Source of the DNA: Treponema sp.
Lineage (GTDB): Bacteria; Spirochaetota; Spirochaetia; Treponematales; Breznakiellaceae
Reading direction: 5' to 3'
Length of the DNA stretch: 50,552 nucleotides
Assembly: GCA_031265845.1 (NCBI GenBank)
Contig: JAISCC010000047.1
Coordinates: 1 to 50,552 of the forward strand
The first letter of the stretch is position 1, and the number at the start of each line of letters is the position of its first letter. A program made the translations under genes and the position numbers. Positions 43,938-50,552 of the stretch are shown here, piece by piece. The notes beneath the pieces were generated by a model, which was not told where the DNA came from, did no database searches, and worked only from the letters and a program-made list of their open reading frames with translations.

Positions 43938-45071
43938 ATGCAATATGTAGCATTCGGGAAAACCGGAGCGAACGTCTCGCGGCTCGGCATGGGTTGTATG
44001 AGACTTCCTTCCATAGAAAAGGAGGGAAAAACGATCTTTGATGAGGAAAAAGGAATCGCCGTTATCAAACGGGCGTATGAACTTGGAGTGAACTACTTTG
44101 ACACCGCGCCGTATTACTGCGACGGCGTGAGCGAGATCATACTTGGAAAAGCGGTCAAAGGTTTTCGTGACAAAATTTTTCTGTCCACGAAAAACCCGAT
44201 TGAAAATGCATCGGGCGATGACTTTGAGAAACGGCTTGAGCGTTCCCTGAAAAAACTTGACACAGACTATATAGATTTTTACCATTTTTGGGGCATTAGC
44301 CTTGAAACGTACATCAACAGCATCTGCGCCAAAGACGGACCTATGGACAGGGTGAAAAAACTCAAAGAACAGGGCGTGGTGCGGCACATCAGTTTCTCTT
44401 TTCACGACAAACCCGATAATCTCGCGGAAATCCTGAAACGGGGCGAGGGTGCGCTTGAGTCCCTGCTCTGCCAGTACAATCTGCTTGACCGCTCCAATGA
44501 AGCCGGCATGGAACGCGCCCACACGTATGGGCTTGGCGTTACGGTCATGGGTCCGGTGGGCGGAGGGAGGCTGGGAACGCCCACGGAAGCGATCCGCGCC
44601 CTGCTTCCGGGCAAACCTAAAAGTTCGGTGGAAATAGCCTTGCGATTCGTATTCACCAATCCCAATGTCAATATCGCGCTTTCGGGCATGGGCAGCGTTG
44701 AGATGGTTGAAGAAAACGTTGCTATCGCCAGCAATACGTCTCCTTTGAGCGCCGAAGAGAGGGCGCATCTTGAAGAGCAAGTCAAGGAAAACGCGCGGCT
44801 TTCCGGGCTTTATTGCACCGGGTGCCGGTATTGCATGCCTTGCCCGCAAGACATAAATATACCGGAAGTCTTTACGCTGATGAACTACCACCGCGTGTAC
44901 GGACTCACGGACTATGCCCGCGGCAACTACGCGCAAATCGGCAAAGTTGACTGGCGCAAATACAAAGACGCCTCCGCATGCGTTCAGTGCGGCGTGTGCG
45001 AGGCAAAATGCCCGCAGAAACTGCCGATACGCAGACAGCTTCAAGAAACGCACGAGACGCTTGCCGGTTAA
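43938..45071 (+). CDS. Aldo/keto reductase with ferredoxin-like domain
   Basis: 377 residues from ATG 43938 (AAAAGGAG). Residues 1-285 form the aldo/keto reductase barrel (GKTGANVSRLGMGCMRLP, AYELGVNYFDTAPYYCDG, KIFLSTKNP, active Asp/Tyr/Lys/His set). The last 90 residues carry two cysteine clusters, CTGCRYCMPCPQ and CVQCGVCEAKCPQ, for two 4Fe-4S centres. Such fusions act as oxidoreductases in anaerobes, linking NADPH-type and ferredoxin-type electron transfer; the substrate is unknown. Confidence 0.92.
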   Translation: MQYVAFGKTGANVSRLGMGCMRLPSIEKEGKTIFDEEKGIAVIKRAYELGVNYFDTAPYYCDGVSEIILGKAVKGFRDKIFLSTKNPIENASGDDFEKRLERSLKKLDTDYIDFYHFWGISLETYINSICAKDGPMDRVKKLKEQGVVRHISFSFHDKPDNLAEILKRGEGALESLLCQYNLLDRSNEAGMERAHTYGLGVTVMGPVGGGRLGTPTEAIRALLPGKPKSSVEIALRFVFTNPNVNIALSGMGSVEMVEENVAIASNTSPLSAEERAHLEEQVKENARLSGLYCTGCRYCMPCPQDINIPEVFTLMNYHRVYGLTDYARGNYAQIGKVDWRKYKDASACVQCGVCEAKCPQKLPIRRQLQETHETLAG

Positions 45072-45222
45072 ATCACATAAAATGAAAGTACGAACCGCAT
45101 GAACGCTATGAACAGAATAGATTGCGTCAAAGCGAAAGTTCGCGGCGCTCGCGCTGTTCGTGTTTTTCATCCAAACCGCACAGAATATTCAGATAAAATC
45201 AACGTTGCCGAAGCGCTACGGA

Positions 45223-45251
45223 TTGCATAGACCCGCCAATGAGGGTATACT
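45223..45251 (+). promoter_or_regulatory. Promoter of the ABC-2 export operon
   Basis: TTGCAT (45223-45228), 17 bases, TATACT (45246-45251), nine bases before GTG 45261. Little or no leader and no ribosome site are predicted. The earlier part of 45072-45222 shows nothing else. Confidence 0.65.
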
Positions 45252-45260
45252 AGACGCATA

Positions 45261-46067
45261 GTGGCTGTTATTGACACCTATCTAACATTCTTTTATAAAA
45301 GTTTTAAATCTCAAGCCATGTACCATCTTGCCGCGGCGATGGGACTGCTGGGATCCGTCCTGAATTTCTTCATTCAGGCGTGTCTCTGGACGGTTCTCAT
45401 CAAGACCGGCGTCCGGCAGGACATAACGCGGCTAACGCTGCAAGAGATGATGCTCTTTGTGGCGATCAACACGATGGCGGCGGCGCTCACGCAACCCGCC
45501 ATTATAAACGAGTTGGGCGCGGAAATCCGGGACGGGTCGGTGATCATGCATTTCCTGCGCCCCGTATCGTTCCGGTTGTACGTGTTCTGCGTTATGATGG
45601 GAAAGAACGCCTATCGCATGGCCACATCGGCTTTGCCGGTGATACTCATAAGCTGTTTTTTCATTGAGTTTCCATCGCCGCCTTCGCCGGCTTGCGCCCT
45701 TGCGTCTCTGGCGTCTCTTTTTCTTGGGACGCTGATTGTATTTGAGCTTGTCTATATAACGGCGCTCCTCGCGTTCTGGACGCAAGCCACGTGGTACCTC
45801 TCATGGTATTTGAACGCGGGAATCACGTTTTTGGGCGGCACGTTCATCCCCTTGTGGTTTTACCCGCAATCCTTGCGGCAGGCGAGCGCGGTCTTGCCGT
45901 TTCGATACATCACCTTTGAAGCCATTGATCTCTGGCTGGGGAAAATTCCGCTCGGCCACGCGGCGCAAAGCCTGGCGGTCGCGCTCGGCTGGGCGCTCGC
46001 CCTTTTCGGCGTCTCAAGCCTTTTATGGAGGCGGGCACTGAAAAAGATGACAATAAACGGAGGCTGA
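45261..46067 (+). CDS. ABC-2 family permease (first of two)
   Basis: 268 residues beginning with GTG. Six hydrophobic segments; the order and the segments PAIINELGAEIRDGSVIMHFLRPVS and YLNAGITFLGGTFIPLWFYP match the COG4587-type permease. Two bases separate it from a second permease, which is followed by an ATPase; the three make one exporter. Substrate unknown. The start lies just behind a promoter, so a leaderless message with GTG is possible. Confidence 0.85.
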   Translation: MAVIDTYLTFFYKSFKSQAMYHLAAAMGLLGSVLNFFIQACLWTVLIKTGVRQDITRLTLQEMMLFVAINTMAAALTQPAIINELGAEIRDGSVIMHFLRPVSFRLYVFCVMMGKNAYRMATSALPVILISCFFIEFPSPPSPACALASLASLFLGTLIVFELVYITALLAFWTQATWYLSWYLNAGITFLGGTFIPLWFYPQSLRQASAVLPFRYITFEAIDLWLGKIPLGHAAQSLAVALGWALALFGVSSLLWRRALKKMTINGG

Positions 46068-46068
46068 C

Positions 46069-46884
46069 GTGCGTAAAATAGCGTTCCTTTACATCCACTT
46101 CGCCAAAACAGCGATTCGCGCCGCCACAGCGCATCGCTCCGCGTTCTGGGCCGGCGTCGCCGGACAATGGCTTGGCTATGGCGCGACGTTCGCCACGCTG
46201 TATATAATGGTGACCGCGTTTGACGCGCTCGCCGGATGGAGCGCGGACGAGATGATTTTCATGTACGCGGTGAACCTGCTTTCTTACGCGATTGCCGCGA
46301 CGTTTTTTTACAACCCGTCGACAACCCTTGCGACGAAAATACGCACGGGCGAATTTGACGGCGCGTTGACAAAGCCGACAAGCCCTTTCCTGCACGAATT
46401 TTACACCGGTTTCAATTTCGGCTATGTAAGCCACGTCAGCCTTTCTTTTGTCGTGATGATCATGGCGAGCGTCAACGCAAAGCTTTCATTCTCACCGCTC
46501 GCCGCGCTGACCTTTTTGGCTATGCTCCTCGGCGCGATATTGGTTCAAGCCGCGTTTATGATAGCGATCTCGTCGGCCAGTTTCTTTCTGATACAGGAGA
46601 ATCCGCTTTTTGAATTGTCATACGCCATTCAGAAGTTCACCCAATACCCCATAGCCATATATCCTTTGTTCCTGCAAATCGTATTGACGTTTGTCCTTCC
46701 GGTCGCCTTTATGAATTTTTATCCGGCTTCGGCGATATTGGGGAAAGACGGCGGCGCGTCCGCGCCGGGCGCCTTTTCGCCGGCTCTCGGTTACTGTACG
46801 CCGCTTGTGGGGATAATCCTCTTCGCCTTGAGCGTCCTGTTGTGGAATTGGGCGTTGTCCAAATATCAAAGCGTTGGCAGTTAA
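46069..46884 (+). CDS. ABC-2 family permease (second of two)
   Basis: 271 residues with six membrane segments, of the COG3694 type that always accompanies the COG4587 type. AATTFFYNPSTTLATKIRTGEFDGALTKPTSPFLHEF is the usual cytoplasmic coupling region, with G-x-(F/L)-D-x-x-L. It starts two bases after the first permease and pairs with it as a heterodimer. GGAGG precedes GTG 46069, as the start codon is also GTG. Confidence 0.85.
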   Translation: MRKIAFLYIHFAKTAIRAATAHRSAFWAGVAGQWLGYGATFATLYIMVTAFDALAGWSADEMIFMYAVNLLSYAIAATFFYNPSTTLATKIRTGEFDGALTKPTSPFLHEFYTGFNFGYVSHVSLSFVVMIMASVNAKLSFSPLAALTFLAMLLGAILVQAAFMIAISSASFFLIQENPLFELSYAIQKFTQYPIAIYPLFLQIVLTFVLPVAFMNFYPASAILGKDGGASAPGAFSPALGYCTPLVGIILFALSVLLWNWALSKYQSVGS

Positions 46885-46913
46885 AACGAAAATTAGAAAG
46901 GAAAGGAGCGAAC

Positions 46914-47897
46914 ATGAGTTTTATAGAAGTGTCGCATGTTTCAAAGAATTTCAACATACTCAAGAGCCGATCCGGTTTTTTTGGTTCGTTGCTCTCGCTT
47001 TTTCACCGCGAATACACAACAAAAAAAGCGGTCGACGACATTTCTTTCTCCATTGAGAAAGGGGAAATCTGCGGATACATCGGCCCGAACGGCGCGGGAA
47101 AATCCACGACGCTTAAAATGCTTTCGGGCGTGCTCACGCCGGACGCGGGGGAAATACGCGTCGGCGGCGTAGCGCCGTACCGGGAGCGGAAAAAGAACGC
47201 GAAGCGCATAGGGGTGGTGTTTGGGCAGCGCTCCCAATTGTACTGGGACTTGCCCGCGCTGGACACGTTCGGCCTGTACCAGAAATTGTACGACATTCCG
47301 CCCGCCGTGTACGAGCGCAACAAGAGCCGGTACATTGAATTGCTTGGCATGGGGGATTTTATAGGGCAGCCGGTGAGGCAATTGAGCTTGGGGCAGAAAA
47401 TGAAGGCGAATCTCGCGCTCGCCATGCTGCACGACCCTGACGTGCTGTACCTTGACGAGCCGACCATCGGGCTTGACGTGATGAGCAAAAAAATTTTGCG
47501 TCAGAGCGTTCTCGCGCTCAACAAAGAAAAAAACACCACCGTCATGCTGACCACGCATGACATGGACGACATTGAGGCTGTGTGCGGACGGCTCATTTTG
47601 ATAGACAAGGGGAAAAAGCTCTTTGACGGCGCTCTCAGCGACTTCAAGAGCCGGTACGAAGACAGTTTCATGATAAAACTGGAGTTCGCCTCCGCGCGGG
47701 CGGAAGCCCCGCGCTGGATGGAAGACGCTGATTTCAGCCTGTGCGCGAGTGAAAACAACGTCTGGATTATCAAAGCCGCGAAGCGCGTGCGTCCCAAAGA
47801 CGCGCTCACAACGCTAATAAACCGGTATAACGCGGAAAACATATCGATTCATGAGCAGAGCGTCGAAGATATCATACAAACCATATTCAGCGAATGA
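46914..47897 (+). CDS. ABC transporter ATPase (COG4586 type)
   Basis: 327 residues from ATG 46914, with GGAAAGGAG ahead. The long leader helix between the first strands (residues 12-40: RSGFFGSLLSLFHREYTTKKAV) is the mark of this subclass. Walker A GPNGAGKS, FGQRSQLYWDLP Q-loop, signature LSLGQKMK, Walker B VLYLDEP and a switch His in TTHDMDD follow. It drives the two permeases upstream; family members export unknown substrates. Confidence 0.92.
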   Translation: MSFIEVSHVSKNFNILKSRSGFFGSLLSLFHREYTTKKAVDDISFSIEKGEICGYIGPNGAGKSTTLKMLSGVLTPDAGEIRVGGVAPYRERKKNAKRIGVVFGQRSQLYWDLPALDTFGLYQKLYDIPPAVYERNKSRYIELLGMGDFIGQPVRQLSLGQKMKANLALAMLHDPDVLYLDEPTIGLDVMSKKILRQSVLALNKEKNTTVMLTTHDMDDIEAVCGRLILIDKGKKLFDGALSDFKSRYEDSFMIKLEFASARAEAPRWMEDADFSLCASENNVWIIKAAKRVRPKDALTTLINRYNAENISIHEQSVEDIIQTIFSE

Positions 47898-48028
47898 AAA
47901 CACGGAACGTCTTGTCAGAGGCGTCTTGTTCGCCGAACCGCGCGGCGAGCCAGACCCGCCGGCTCGTGCACATGGCGCCCGAACCATCTGGGTCCGTGGG
48001 AATTTACAATAAATTGCCAAAATTTTTC

Positions 48029-48057
48029 TTGACAATGGGGAAACAACGTGCTATTAT
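48029..48057 (+). promoter_or_regulatory. Promoter ahead of the DUF4469 gene
   Basis: TTGACA (48029-48034), 17 bases, TATTAT (48052-48057). It would give a leader of about 270 bases that contains the 15-C run. The leader also holds an open frame of reasonable composition (about 48013-48177), ended by TAA just after the C-run. Confidence 0.65.
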
Positions 48058-48136
48058 GGTCTGAAAGAGCTTGTGAGAGAGCTTGAAAAAAGACGGTGGA
48101 GAGTCTTGAAAAACGTTGAGCTGAAATATAAGTACG

Positions 48137-48151
48137 CCCCCCCCCCCCCCC
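48137..48151 (+). repeat. 15-C homopolymer in the leader of the DUF4469 gene
   Basis: Fifteen C in a row about 75-85 bases after the predicted transcription start and 183 bases before the start codon. Adding one C, or losing two, would join the upstream leader frame to the frame of the DUF4469 gene. Otherwise it could alter RNA folding. Confidence 0.95.
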
Positions 48152-48334
48152 ATTATTATATATACATTCTCTTGTAATGTAACGGCGGACATCCACATAT
48201 CATCCGTCCGTTTTCCTCTTCGCCCGGTCCCGCTGTTGTGGGGCATTCCCTCATGGTTATCCCCGCCTTATGCCGCGCCCACACAAGGCGCGCAGAGCGC
48301 GGGATTGCATAATTCTATTGTCAAGGAGATTCTT

Positions 48335-49078
48335 ATGGCGCTTGATTTTACGGTAAAGGACGTGATCCACAAGGTTACGGCGAAATTCGTCCACGCTTTT
48401 TTGCCCGACGCGAAAAAGCCCTACAATTTACGGGCCGTGCACCAGCCGGAACTGGACATCCACGGCATAGCCAGCAAGGCGGCGGTGTACAACATTGAGA
48501 CCGAGCCCAAGGTGATAGAGGAGGGCCTGGCCGCAGGCTGCGAGCTTATCTATTACCTTGCCGCAGACGGGTACAAAATCAAAACCCCGCTTTTTAACTT
48601 GCGCATCCGCCTGCCCGGGGAATACAAAGGCGCGGAGACGAGCCTCTCCGAGGGGCTCCACCCGGAAGTCCGTATGCAGAGCGCCGCGCCGTTCCGGCGG
48701 TACATCCGGGAGCGGGTGGAGGTGCAGTTTGACGGCGTTGACCAGACCGACGGACTTGTCGCCGAGGCGGTGGACGAGGGTATGACCATCGGGAACCTGC
48801 TGACGATCCGGGGCTATGGGATCAAGATCGAGGGGGACGACAAACACAAAGACGAGGTTGGACTCTGGTTCGACGACGGGCTGAACCCGCCGGTCAAGGC
48901 GGAGATCATCGCGGTCAATGAGCCGCGGACCCTCAAGTCGATTGTCCCGGCGAACCTTGTCGCGGGCGGCGAATACGTCCTGAAAGTCGTCCCCCAAAGC
49001 TCGGCGAAGAACGGCGCGGCCCTGCTGAAAACCCTGCGGGAAATACGATCAGACTTCAAGCTGACCGTTCAAACCTAG
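48335..49078 (+). CDS. HU-like/DUF4469 domain protein
   Basis: 247 residues from ATG 48335 with AAGGAG ahead. Residues 1-125 resemble the Bvu_2165-type HU/IHF-fold found before DUF4469 (RAVHQPELDIHGIASKAAVYNIETEPKVIEEGL). Residues 145-240 are DUF4469, an immunoglobulin-like fold (VDEGMTIGNLLTIRGYGIKIEGDDKHKDEVGLWF, LVAGGEYVLKVVPQSSAKNG). Family function is unknown, perhaps nucleoid-linked. Such proteins are abundant in treponemes, with many copies per genome. Confidence 0.85.
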   Translation: MALDFTVKDVIHKVTAKFVHAFLPDAKKPYNLRAVHQPELDIHGIASKAAVYNIETEPKVIEEGLAAGCELIYYLAADGYKIKTPLFNLRIRLPGEYKGAETSLSEGLHPEVRMQSAAPFRRYIRERVEVQFDGVDQTDGLVAEAVDEGMTIGNLLTIRGYGIKIEGDDKHKDEVGLWFDDGLNPPVKAEIIAVNEPRTLKSIVPANLVAGGEYVLKVVPQSSAKNGAALLKTLREIRSDFKLTVQT

Positions 49079-49087
49079 ATCAGGGCG

Positions 49088-49147
49088 CATGACAGGACTG
49101 GTTATGGATACATGACAGGCTTGGTTATGGGTACATGACAGATTTGG
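49088..49147 (+). repeat. Tandem 23-base repeat
   Basis: CATGACAGG-A/C-(C/T)TGGTTATGG(A/G)TA occurs at 49088-49110 and 49111-49133, with a third partial copy at 49134-49147. GGCTGAAAGA is doubled at 49197-49216, and GTGTCTGACA twice near 49260-49290. Nothing else is seen between 49079 and 49340. Confidence 0.75.
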
Positions 49148-49340
49148 AAGAAGAAACCCGGCGTTGCCGGATGATGTATATGCACGGAGATGATCAGGCT
49201 GAAAGAGGCTGAAAGAGCGCCTGACGCCACATACGGATTCAGTCGTTGATCATCGTCCGGTGTCTGACATCAACAAAAGTGTCTGACACCACACCGCTCG
49301 TCAGTGAGCGATTGTTAAATTATGTGGAGGAGCGTTTGAA

Positions 49341-49364
49341 ATGAAAATGAATGACAATGTTTGA
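49341..49364 (+). CDS. Seven-codon leader peptide ahead of the Cys-rich lipoprotein
   Basis: MKMNDNV and a stop, directly behind a strong TGGAGGAG ribosome site. Its TGA (49362-49364) runs into the GAGGG site of the lipoprotein, so ribosomes ending here could restart at ATG 49372. Confidence 0.4.
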   Translation: MKMNDNV

Positions 49365-49371
49365 GGGAATT

Positions 49372-50118
49372 ATGGCAAGAAAAGCGGGATTAAGGAAGGT
49401 GTCAGCCATTGGCATGGCCGCGATTGTATTGGGAACGATTGTCGCCGCGTGCGATAACGCGGAGAGGGTCCCTGTGTTGTGCGGATGCGTGGAAAAAGAA
49501 CAATGGGACGTGTGTAAATGTGGCACTGACGAGGGAAAATGCGATTGCGCGGTTATTGAATACAAGACATTGACGAATGGAATCCGCGTTTACCGCAGCG
49601 ATGCGGGCGTGACGGGTGCGCAAATGGACGCGGCTGTGATGAATGTCCAGAACGGCTGGGACGGATTGGACGCGGACGACGCGGAGGTGATGAATGGCAA
49701 GGTTGAGAAAGTTGTCGTCGTGTCCGGCGCGAATGGATTGGAGGCGGCGGGCGAGAAATGGATTGTGACAGTGGGCGCGACCCAGGACGCGTCGGCGGTA
49801 ACGACAACGTTAAAGGATTATCTGGATACGCAAATCGACCCGCTGTACGCATGCGCGACGATGAATCCAAATGGTAAAAACCATCTGGGCATCGGCGAAA
49901 ATTGCGATTGCGACGGCCGCGAATGCGATTGCGGATTACAGGTTTACGGTTATCTGGGCGATGCCGCCAATACTCCGATTTATCGTAGTGGCGACGTTTC
50001 CGATGAACAAATGGCGGCGGCGGTTGCTAATGCGCAAAGCGCATATAACATGTTATGTGCAATTTGCCCTAAATTGGTTAAAAATTTAGAAAAAAGGTTG
50101 ACTAAAAAATCAAACTAG
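49372..50118 (+). CDS. Cys-rich lipoprotein with two related modules
   Basis: 248 residues; ATG 49372 is chosen for GAGGG five bases ahead. Signal peptide ends in a lipobox with Cys27 (TIVAAC). The mature protein has two modules: a Cys-rich head (CGCVEKEQWDVCKCGTDEGKC with CDC; and later ENCDCDGRECDC) followed by a VYRS...(V)(T/S)xxQMxAAVxNxQ segment. The first module carries an additional beta-like insert (about 105-165). The last is truncated by a basic tail. No function known; a surface lipoprotein, metal- or disulphide-linked, is likely. Confidence 0.75.
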   Translation: MARKAGLRKVSAIGMAAIVLGTIVAACDNAERVPVLCGCVEKEQWDVCKCGTDEGKCDCAVIEYKTLTNGIRVYRSDAGVTGAQMDAAVMNVQNGWDGLDADDAEVMNGKVEKVVVVSGANGLEAAGEKWIVTVGATQDASAVTTTLKDYLDTQIDPLYACATMNPNGKNHLGIGENCDCDGRECDCGLQVYGYLGDAANTPIYRSGDVSDEQMAAAVANAQSAYNMLCAICPKLVKNLEKRLTKKSN

Positions 50119-50126
50119 TGTATAAT
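50098..50126 (+). promoter_or_regulatory. Promoter of the acetyltransferase gene
   Basis: TTGACT (50098-50103), 17 bases, TATAAT (50121-50126), overlapping the end of the lipoprotein gene. TAGTGTATA (50116-50124) and TATACACTA (50144-50152) form an inverted repeat straddling the -10 and start site, a plausible operator. Confidence 0.7.
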
Positions 50127-50175
50127 AAAAATGTTTTAAACAATATACACTAAAAAACCTTGAGAAGGGGTAAAA

Positions 50176-50552
50176 ATGTATTTTAAGAAATTAGTTGGGA
50201 AAAAATGCTATTTATCCCCAATTGATATGAATGACGCGGAAAAATATACCGAATGGCTAAACGATTTAGAAATAACTTTAAATTTGGTACGGTACAGTAA
50301 ATCTTTAGATTTAAACACTGAAAAACAGTTAATAGCTGAATTGGCTAAAGGTCATAATTATGGAATAATAGCTTTGGGAGACGATACGTTGATAGGTAAT
50401 TGTAGTTTTATGGAAATAGATAATTTAAATCAAACAGGTGAAGTTGGAATATTTATAGGAAATAAAAACTATTGGAATAAAGGGTATGGGGCGGAAGCTT
50501 TAACATTATTGGTGGATTATGGATTCAAGGCATTAAATTTATATAATATTGG
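50176..50552 (+). CDS. GNAT-family N-acetyltransferase, 3' end outside the window
   Basis: The window ends inside this gene; about 125 residues are visible. ATG 50176 follows GAAGGGG. The pattern is that of RimJ/RimL-type acetyltransferases: LSPIDMNDAEKYTEWLNDLEI, then IGNCSFMEID, GEVGIFIGNKNYWNKGYGAEAL (acetyl-CoA loop) and DYGFKALNL. It transfers acetyl groups to an amine, protein terminus or small molecule. It is much more AT-rich than the main genes, like the cassette genes elsewhere. Confidence 0.9.
   Translation, partial: MYFKKLVGKKCYLSPIDMNDAEKYTEWLNDLEITLNLVRYSKSLDLNTEKQLIAELAKGHNYGIIALGDDTLIGNCSFMEIDNLNQTGEVGIFIGNKNYWNKGYGAEALTLLVDYGFKALNLYNI

Noticed and set aside
43863..45170. Leftward 435-residue frame opposite the aldo/keto reductase
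   Set aside because: Antisense shadow of a gene with clear motifs.

Overview
The window most likely comes from a host-associated spirochaete of the Treponema group. Pointers to this are a DUF4469/HU-like protein, many lipoproteins with loose spirochaetal lipoboxes (SMASC, VAMSC, IVAAC), a LysM periplasmic protein, a GldA/F/G plus DUF4340 cluster and frequent Rnf-era anaerobic enzymes such as PPDK and a ferredoxin-type aldo/keto reductase. The assignment is inferred from protein families, not from a marker gene. No rRNA, tRNA, CRISPR array or intact transposase was seen.

Layout. 1-3300: a gene split by a 13-G run, an AbrB-Doc toxin-antitoxin pair with its own promoter and operator, a candidate integron attC site, a signal peptidase and a zinc-ribbon membrane protein. 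3560-6250 (minus): ABC ATPase, Sir2 deacylase and carA. 6400-9840: DUF503 protein and a FIST sensor/hybrid histidine kinase pair. 9880-16193: one long, tightly overlapping rightward gene string (IF-1/lipoprotein fusion, membrane protein, Na/Pi cotransporter, repeat lipoprotein, LysM protein, argH). 16396-20861: Gld-type ABC operon. 21000-22331: a CsgG-like/DUF1566 protein flanked by attC-like ends. 22690-26531: XRE-cupin regulator, AMP-forming acyl-CoA synthetase and pyrimidine nucleoside phosphorylase. 26837-28257: peroxide-defence operon. 28953-36113: aroF-pheA fusion, FtsB-like protein, smpB, PEGA/SUMF1 protein and polyphosphate kinase. 36300-40400: an AT-rich accessory zone with attC-like sites, cassette-like genes, decayed fragments (DNA methylase, chemoreceptor/HsdR chimera) and a fluoride channel. 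40417-47897: YdbC, PPDK with a DNA-binding-like tail, aldo/keto reductase and an ABC-2 exporter. 47898-50552: DUF4469 gene behind a 15-C run, a Cys-rich lipoprotein and the start of an acetyltransferase.

Three themes stand out. First, dispersed attC-like elements sharing R/L box architecture sit beside low-GC genes with no integrase in view, suggesting integrase-less cassette insertions (CALIN-like). Second, several housekeeping genes have a near-consensus sigma-70 promoter placed so that transcription should begin at or just before the start codon (carA, DUF503, PEGA/SUMF1, ftsB-like, ABC permease), i.e. leaderless mRNAs. Third, two long G/C homopolymers sit in positions where slippage would switch expression or reading frame. 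Single-gene oddities are an IF-1 N-terminus fused to a lipoprotein, an argH with a probable AUU start, and a PPDK carrying four AT-hook motifs at exact 24-residue spacing.
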